A stretch of 64,000 nucleotides of DNA from JACCXG01 sp963750935 (GTDB lineage: Bacteria > Acidobacteriota > Vicinamibacteria > Vicinamibacterales > 2-12-FULL-66-21), in assembly GCA_963750935.1 (NCBI GenBank), contig CAVVSR010000006.1, positions 62,001 through 126,000 of the forward strand, written 5' to 3'. Under the pieces are notes generated by a model. The model had not been told where the DNA came from. It was given only the letters and a program-made list of their open reading frames with translations, and searched no databases. This document shows positions 61,069 through 64,000 of this stretch, one piece after another (position 1 is the first letter of the stretch; each line of letters begins with the position of its first letter). A program made the position numbers and the translations under genes.

Positions 61069-61794
61069 ATGCCGCCGCCTTCCCGCGGAAGCTTTCCCCA
61101 GACCCGCCATTCGATGGTGTCGTCGCTCGCCAGCGACCTGCCGGAGGTGCGCCGCGGCGGCTTCGACGTGCTGGTGCAGGCCTACTGGAAGGCGGTCTAC
61201 AAGTACGTCCGCCTCAAGTGGCGGACGACCCCGGAAGAGGCGGGCGATCTGACGCAGGGCTTCTTCCTCCGGGCCTTCGAGAAGGAGTTCTTCGCGGATT
61301 TCGATCCGGCCCGGGCCCGCTTCCGGACGTATCTCCGGGTCTGCCTCGATCGGTTCGTGGCGCGCGAGCGCCAGGACAGCGCCCGTCTGAAACGGGGCGG
61401 CGGCGTGCAGTTCGTGTCGCTCGACTTCGAGGATGCCGAGCGCGAGATTCCGGACCCGTCGGCCGAGATGGACAACGTCGAGGCGTTCTTCCACCGCGAA
61501 TGGACACGAACGCTGTTCGTGATGGCGGTCCAGCGCCTGCGCGAGCGCTCGGTCGCGGCCGGCCGCGAGCGGCGATTCGAGATCTTCACGCGCTACGACC
61601 TGGCCGGAGACGAGGCGGCGCGGCCGACGTATCCGGCGCTGGCGCGGGCCATGGACCTGCCGGTGACGCAGGTGACCAACGAGCTGGCGGCGGCGCGCCG
61701 CGAGTTCCGCCGCCTGGTCGTCGAGGTCCTGCGCGAGCAGTGCGCGACCGACGAAGAGTTCGAGAACGAGGCGCGCGCGTGGAACATCACGTGA
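61069..61794 (+). CDS. ECF-like RNA polymerase sigma factor
   Basis: A 241-residue sigma-70 family protein. Region 2 is seen in VQAYWKAVYKYVRLKWRTTPEEAGDLTQGFFLRAFEKEFF (DLTQGFF is the core-binding helix); region 4 is the C-terminal HTH PTYPALARAMDLPVTQVTNELAAARREFRRLV. The linker is long and acidic. Its stop overlaps the GTG start of the Ser/Thr kinase by GTGA, so the two are made together. This layout recalls ECF sigma factors controlled by phosphorylation, in which a kinase replaces an anti-sigma factor. No anti-sigma gene is present. Confidence 0.85.
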   Translation: MPPPSRGSFPQTRHSMVSSLASDLPEVRRGGFDVLVQAYWKAVYKYVRLKWRTTPEEAGDLTQGFFLRAFEKEFFADFDPARARFRTYLRVCLDRFVARERQDSARLKRGGGVQFVSLDFEDAEREIPDPSAEMDNVEAFFHREWTRTLFVMAVQRLRERSVAAGRERRFEIFTRYDLAGDEAARPTYPALARAMDLPVTQVTNELAAARREFRRLVVEVLREQCATDEEFENEARAWNIT

Positions 61795-62720
61795 TCTCGG
61801 ATTCCGCGCTCGATCGGCTCAACGGCGTGCTCACCCGGCCTGACCTGACCGGCACCCGCTACGAGATCCAGTCGGTGCTGGGCCGCGGCGGCATGGCGGT
61901 GGTCTACCTGGCGCGCGACACCACGCTCGATCGCGAGGTGGCGCTGAAGGTCCTCGACTGGTCGGCAGACGACTCGATCGCGCCGCGGCTGGCGCAGGAG
62001 GCGCGCATCCTCGCCAACCTCGAACACCCCGGGATCGTCCCGGTCCATGACTTCGGGCAGCTCGCCGACGGCCGGGTGTTCTACGCGATGAAACGCGTGC
62101 GCGGCGAGCGCCTCGACCGCTGGGCGGCCGCGACGGCCGACGTCCACGACCGGCTCGCGGTGTTCCTGCGCATCTGCGACGCGGTGGCGTTCGCGCACGC
62201 CCGCGGCGTGATCCATCGTGATCTCAAGCCGGAGAACGTGATGGTCGGCGAGTTCGGTGAAGTGCTGGTGCTCGACTGGGGGATCGCGCGTCTGCGAGAC
62301 CGGACCGAGCTGCCGGCAGCGGGCGCCGCATCCACGGCCGCGCCGGTCACCGGGCACGGGGCGGTGCTGGGTACGCCGGCCTACATGTCGCCGGAGCAGG
62401 CGCGCGGCGAGCGCGACGTGACCGAGGCGGCGGACATCTTCTCGCTCGGCGCGATCCTCTCCGCGCTGGCCGATACCCGGAAGCCGCTGCGCGCGATCGC
62501 CGCCAAGGCGACGTCGGCCGACGCGGCAGAACGCTACGCCACGGTGGTCGCGCTCAGCAGCGACGTGTCGCGCTACCTGTCGGGTCTCGCCGTCGACGCC
62601 ATGCCGGAAGGTCTCGCCGATCGGCTGTCGCGGTTCTTCGTGCGCTACCGCCTGCCGCTCGCGCTCGTGGCCACTTATCTGCTGGTGCGCACGATTCTGC
62701 TGCTGTGGTGGGGGACATAG
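61791..62720 (+). CDS. Membrane-anchored Ser/Thr protein kinase, shortened C-lobe
   Basis: A 309-residue Hanks-type kinase: glycine loop VLGRGGMAVVYLARD, catalytic Lys in EVALKVLDW, HRDLKPENVMV, DWG in place of DFG (VLDWGIARL), and GTPAYMSPEQARGE. After the F helix (DIFSLGAILSALAD) the sequence jumps to PLRAIAAKATSADAAERYATVVALSSDVSRYL, so roughly 40 residues of the usual C-lobe (activation-lobe loop and helix G) are missing. One C-terminal helix (LPLALVATYLLVRTILLLWW) anchors it. GTG start. Likely phosphorylates the partner sigma factor. Confidence 0.88.
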   Translation: MISDSALDRLNGVLTRPDLTGTRYEIQSVLGRGGMAVVYLARDTTLDREVALKVLDWSADDSIAPRLAQEARILANLEHPGIVPVHDFGQLADGRVFYAMKRVRGERLDRWAAATADVHDRLAVFLRICDAVAFAHARGVIHRDLKPENVMVGEFGEVLVLDWGIARLRDRTELPAAGAASTAAPVTGHGAVLGTPAYMSPEQARGERDVTEAADIFSLGAILSALADTRKPLRAIAAKATSADAAERYATVVALSSDVSRYLSGLAVDAMPEGLADRLSRFFVRYRLPLALVATYLLVRTILLLWWGT

Positions 62721-62721
62721 G

Positions 62722-62820
62722 GTGGCACGTGCTACGTGCGACGTGCTGCGTGCGAACGTGCTCATCGTCAGCGTGCCACGTGCCACGTGCTACGTGCCAC
62801 GTGCTACGTGCGCACGTGCG
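62722..62820. repeat. ACGTGCN heptamer array, left
   Basis: About twelve units of a degenerate heptamer ACGTGC(C/T) (equally GC(C/T)ACGT), best preserved at 62773-62813. The array starts 2 bp after the kinase stop and runs into the 3' end of the membrane-protein gene, coding for its last residues (TARAHVARGT) and supplying the TAG stop (62792-62790). Confidence 0.8.
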
Positions 62821-63149
62821 GTCGGCGTGTGCTTCTGCGCGGCGTAGCCGACAATCAGGCCGACCAGGCTGCCGGGGAGCATGATGTTCAGCGTGTGTCC
62901 GGGATTGCCGAGCAGGACCAGGTAGGCGAAGAACGCGCCGACGGCCAGGCCGAACACCGTGCCCCAGAACAGCGACTGCACCTTCTGGGCGAAGAAGCCC
63001 ACCAGCAGCCCGGTCGCCAGTCCCTTGATCGTCGAGCCGATGACGATGTTGACGATCTCGGAGCGGACCTCAGGGGTGAAGAACGCCGTCAGGCCATCGA
63101 AAATGCCAAGAAAACCGCCGAGCGCGACCGCGAAGGTCAGTTTTTTCAT
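62790..63149 (-). CDS. Small membrane protein with glycine-rich helices
   Basis: A 119-residue protein with four hydrophobic helices (LTFAVALGGFLGIFDGLTAFF, IKGLATGLLVGFFAQKV, LFWGTVFGLAVGAFFAYLVLL, MLPGSLVGLIVGYAAQ), three with GxxxG patterns that favour tight packing. No family recognised. Its C-terminal residues TARAHVARGT are encoded by the flanking heptamer array, so the ancestral stop may have been lost. ATG preceded by GAGGAGAC about 7 nt upstream. Confidence 0.75.
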   Translation of the reverse strand: MKKLTFAVALGGFLGIFDGLTAFFTPEVRSEIVNIVIGSTIKGLATGLLVGFFAQKVQSLFWGTVFGLAVGAFFAYLVLLGNPGHTLNIMLPGSLVGLIVGYAAQKHTPTARAHVARGT

Positions 63150-63195
63150 CGAAATGTCTCCTCACCCTTCTATTACGCGTCCAGCGGCAACCCTT

Positions 63196-63278
63196 TAGCA
63201 CGTGCGCACGTAGCACCTTGCACGTAGCACGTGATCCCAGCACGTGCGCACACAGCACGTAGCACGTAGCACGTGATC
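63196..63278. repeat. AGCACGT heptamer array, right (inverted relative to left array)
   Basis: About nine degenerate copies of AGCACGT, the reverse complement of the ACGTGCT unit at 62722-62820. Together the arrays form a long inverted repeat around the membrane-protein gene. This array ends at the stop of the permease gene. Confidence 0.8.
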
Positions 63279-64000
63279 ACGCCGCAGCCTCGAACGGCCA
63301 CTGCTTGAGCCGTCGCGACCAGATCAGGAAGGCGACGACCCCGAGCGCCAGGATGGCGAGTCCGAACCCGATCACCCGCACGTTGGTGGTCAGGAAGATG
63401 AAGGTCCAGCCGACCAGGGCGATGAACGTCGGGATCGGGTAGAGCCAGATCCGGTAGGGGCGCGGCATGTCGGGCCGGGTGCGGCCGCAGACGCATGACG
63501 CCCAACGCCTGGCCGATGAACTGCACGAGGATGCGCATCGCAATCAGCGAATCGATGACGGTGCCGAGAGGGAGCACGCTCACGAGAATCGAGATCACGC
63601 CGAGCACCAGCAGCGAGACATACGGGAAGTCCCCCTTCGGGTGCAGCCGGCCGAACACCTTGAAGAAGTACCCGTCCTGCGCCGCGGCGTAGGGAATGCG
63701 CGAGTAGCCGAGCAGCAGCGCGAACACCGAGCCGAACGCGGTCCACAGGATCATCAGCGTGAAGACCGTCGCGATGCCGGATCCGTAGATCTTCTCCATG
63801 AAGATCGACACGATGAAGTCCGACTGCGGAAGATGCTGCTCGGCGGGCACGAACTCGCGCCAGGGGACGACGCCGATGATCGACAGGTTGATGCCGATGT
63901 AGATCAGCGCGACCGCCACCGTGCTGATCAGGATCGAGCGCGGGATGACGGTGCCGGGACGCTCGACCTCGTCGCCGATGTAGCAGATGTCGTAGTAGCC
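63277..64000 (-). CDS. APC-superfamily amino acid permease, 5'-truncated, one frameshift
   Basis: Cut by the window edge, so the start is not seen. Multiple helices of an APC-family permease are visible (VALIYIGINLSIIGVVPW, SGIATVFTLMILWTAFGSVFALLLGYSRIPYAAAQDGYF, LLVLGVISILVSVLPL). YSRIPYAAAQDGYFFKVFGRLHPKGDFPYVSL matches amino acid/polyamine exchangers. The frame breaks near 63490 (after GVMRLR); the C terminus RTRPDMPRPYRIWLYPIPTFIALVGWTFIFL follows in another frame, implying one inserted base. Likely imports or exchanges an amino acid. Confidence 0.85.

Noticed and set aside
62722..63278. CRISPR array.
   Set aside because: The repeats are continuous 7-mers without unique spacers, and no cas gene is present.

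Overview
The window looks like chromosomal DNA of a high-GC, Gram-negative member of the Acidobacteriota, most likely the Vicinamibacteria. This is an inference from gene content: two duplicated MacB/FtsX permeases of the acidobacterial ADOP type (one paired with a PadR regulator), a DUF5916/CBM9-like outer-membrane protein, an overlapping sigma factor/Ser-Thr kinase pair, PD40 propellers, several DinB proteins and very dense GC-rich coding. No rRNA, tRNA, CRISPR array, prophage or insertion sequence was recognised.

Layout. 0-12.3 kb: end of an iron-uptake pair (PKHD dioxygenase, PepSY protein), PadR plus ADOP permease, a short UvrA2-type ATPase, a second ADOP permease, a secreted HELEH protein and a PD40 propeller. 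12.3-18.1 kb: DinB protein, argG, GTP-dependent PEP carboxykinase, periplasmic asparaginase. 18.4-26.4 kb: a secreted helical protein and an AddB/AddA-like helicase-nuclease pair; AddA carries an N-terminal QLSLF sliding-clamp motif. 26.7-33.7 kb: small zinc-ribbon proteins, a DnaJ-like protein, DUF4870, the Mrp Fe-S carrier, DUF3347, and a catalytic/non-catalytic M16 peptidase pair. 33.9-43.7 kb: alpha/beta hydrolase, amidase with a coupled small partner, zinc dehydrogenase, pyruvate kinase, cytochrome c, LOG-family protein, DinB, NamZ-type muramidase. 43.8-55.0 kb: a ParA/ribbon-helix-helix pair, then a tightly overlapping surface-polysaccharide locus (five GT2 glycosyltransferases, one fused to a methyltransferase, plus a NodB deacetylase) facing a Wzm/Wzt ABC exporter. 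55.0-58.7 kb: a ribose-type sugar ABC importer. 58.7-64 kb: DUF5916 protein, sigma factor/kinase pair, a small membrane protein flanked by heptanucleotide arrays, and an APC permease cut by the window edge.

Three patterns cut across the genes. (1) Two families of intergenic repeats: a roughly 90-100 bp AT-rich palindromic element in two copies, and ACGTGCN heptamer arrays in opposite orientation around one gene; members of both supply stop codons to neighbouring genes. (2) TATAAT-like -10 boxes lie only 6-12 nt upstream of many start codons, suggesting widespread leaderless transcription. (3) At least eight conserved genes carry single-base frameshifts, nearly all equivalent to +1 insertions, and one carries a 97-bp tandem duplication. 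This points to uncorrected assembly errors rather than true gene decay, so those genes are described over their full reconstructed span.
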